A DNA stretch of 64,000 nt from the NCBI RefSeq assembly GCF_004005905.1, contig NZ_SACO01000004.1, forward strand, positions 124,001 to 188,000, in the 5' to 3' direction. This DNA comes from Novosphingobium umbonatum. GTDB taxonomy: Bacteria; Pseudomonadota; Alphaproteobacteria; Sphingomonadales; Sphingomonadaceae. Below are positions 63,263-64,000 of the stretch, piece by piece. Position numbers and translations under genes: made by a program. The notes beneath the pieces were generated by a model that was given only the letters and a program-made list of their open reading frames with translations, did no database searches and was not told the DNA's origin. Each line of letters starts with the position of its first letter. The stretch's first letter is position 1.

Positions 63263-63281
63263 TATTTCCTTTATGGAAATA
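63263..63281. promoter_or_regulatory. LysR box (T-N11-A) TATTTCC-N5-GGAAATA
   Basis: A perfect seven-base dyad nine bases from the first box, closer to the TonB receptor (46 bases before its start). Two boxes about two helical turns apart are typical of a recognition site plus an activation site for LysR tetramers. Confidence 0.75.
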
Positions 63282-63326
63282 GCTTTGCCATCCTACTCCC
63301 CATAAAAACACAGGGAGAGACAGGTT

Positions 63327-64000
63327 ATGCACCTGAAATATATGCTGATGGCTTCGGCGCTGATCGCGGCACCGGCCTATGCCCAAAGCCAGAGCGGCGG
63401 ATTGCAGGACATTGTGGTGACCGCACAAAGGCGTGAGGAAAATCTGCAAAAGGCAGCCTTGGCGGTCAGCGCTGTGGCGGGGGATGTTTTGGTCAAACAG
63501 TCGGTCACGCAGGCGACCGATCTGTCTCGTCTGGTGCCAGCCCTTCAGGTGGCACCGGCTGCATCTTTCACGCAAATCTATATGCGCGGCATCGGCAGCT
63601 TTGGCGCCAATGCCTTTGCCGAACAAGGCGTGGCCTTCAATCTGGACGGCATCTATCTTTCGCGCCCTGCCGCGCCTGCCGCGCTGTTTTACGATCTGGA
63701 ACGGATCGAGGCGCTAAAAGGTCCGCAGGGCACGCTTTATGGTCGCAATGCCAGCGGCGGCGCGCTTAATGTCATTACCGCCAAGCCCAAGCTGGGCGAG
63801 ACCAGCGGCTTTGTGAATGCCGAATATGGCAATTACAGCGCCTTCAAAACCTCGGCTGCGGTCAATCTTGGGCTTGGCGAGCAATGGGCCGCCCGCGTTT
63901 CGGGCCAATATGCCCGCCATGACGGCTATATGAGCGATGGCTATGATGACGAAAAGACCGGCGCCCTGCGTGGTCAATTGAAATTCGACAATCGGGCGGG
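63327..64000 (+). CDS. TonB-dependent outer-membrane receptor, N-terminal part (cut by the window edge)
   Basis: 224 complete codons of a receptor that continues past the window. The signal peptide is cut after PAYA (about residue 19), the TonB box region is DIVVTAQRR, and the plug shows MRGIGSFG and ALKGPQGTLYGRNASGGALN. GGGAGAGACAGG lies before the start. Divergent from a LysR regulator with two operator boxes, so expression is probably inducible by the imported compound. Confidence 0.93.
   Translation, partial: MHLKYMLMASALIAAPAYAQSQSGGLQDIVVTAQRREENLQKAALAVSAVAGDVLVKQSVTQATDLSRLVPALQVAPAASFTQIYMRGIGSFGANAFAEQGVAFNLDGIYLSRPAAPAALFYDLERIEALKGPQGTLYGRNASGGALNVITAKPKLGETSGFVNAEYGNYSAFKTSAAVNLGLGEQWAARVSGQYARHDGYMSDGYDDEKTGALRGQLKFDNRA

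Noticed and set aside
1..64000. tRNA or rRNA genes, CRISPR arrays, insertion sequences, attachment sites
   Set aside because: No cloverleaf-type gene, array of spaced repeats, transposase or integrase frame was visible. A tool search (tRNAscan, CRISPR finder) would be decisive.

Overview
The window is a high-GC stretch of an alphaproteobacterial chromosome. It most resembles a sphingomonad of the Novosphingobium/Sphingobium type, judged from two TonB-dependent receptors with a VTA-R-R TonB box, dense Rieske-oxygenase/SDR/acyl-CoA gene clusters, and a periplasmic alpha-2-macroglobulin paired with PBP1C. Genus is an inference; there is no rRNA to check it with. I saw no tRNA, rRNA, CRISPR, transposase or prophage gene. 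No gene-free stretch exceeds 300 bases; the largest gaps (9166-9433, 13714-13919, 19372-19607, 49178-49431) are promoter regions.

Region 1 (1-10216, mostly minus) is a tightly coupled nine-gene operon read leftward from about 9165: DUF35 protein, SCP2/Ltp-type thiolase, acyl-CoA dehydrogenase (ACAD), AcoA/AcoB/AcoC-like thiamine 2-oxo acid or acetoin dehydrogenase subunits (E1 alpha, E1 beta, E2), a VOC protein, an ACAD10/11-like dehydrogenase and an aminoglycoside-phosphotransferase-like kinase. A LuxR-type regulator lies just upstream. The last two genes are the separate halves of what ACAD10/11 carry as one fused protein, and they also match the LvaA/LvaC partnership of levulinate catabolism. 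This predicts a 4-hydroxyacyl-CoA intermediate.

Region 2 (10318-38175) is the peripheral attack cluster. It holds five Rieske oxygenase alpha subunits, a small Rieske ferredoxin, seven SDRs, two ThuA-like proteins, three NTF2/SnoaL-like proteins, three CurA/PTGR-type double-bond reductases, a CoA ligase, a second ACAD, a TonB receptor, and a thiolase / enoyl-CoA hydratase / 3-hydroxyacyl-CoA dehydrogenase trio that can finish beta-oxidation. The genes are split into several divergent transcription units with palindromic operator candidates between them. The whole looks like a pathway for a complex alicyclic, terpenoid or steroid-like growth substrate: uptake, repeated hydroxylation, diol/ketol oxidation, double-bond reduction, CoA activation and ring or side-chain cleavage. 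The substrate cannot be read from sequence.

Region 3 (38207-49177, minus) is general CoA-ester metabolism: a zinc-free medium-chain reductase, ETF-ubiquinone oxidoreductase, ETF alpha and beta, a succinyl-CoA ligase alpha subunit without its beta partner, and the distal valine pathway (mmsB, enoyl-CoA hydratase, 3-hydroxyisobutyryl-CoA hydrolase, isobutyryl-CoA dehydrogenase, mmsA). The ETF genes provide the electron route for the four ACADs in the window.

Region 4 (49432-64000) is housekeeping and envelope: L-serine dehydratase, a WrbA-like flavoprotein divergent from an HxlR regulator, a sterol-desaturase-family hydroxylase, the large alpha-2-macroglobulin/PBP1C pair, an M48 metalloprotease, and a LysR regulator divergent from a second, truncated TonB receptor with two perfect T-N11-A boxes between them.
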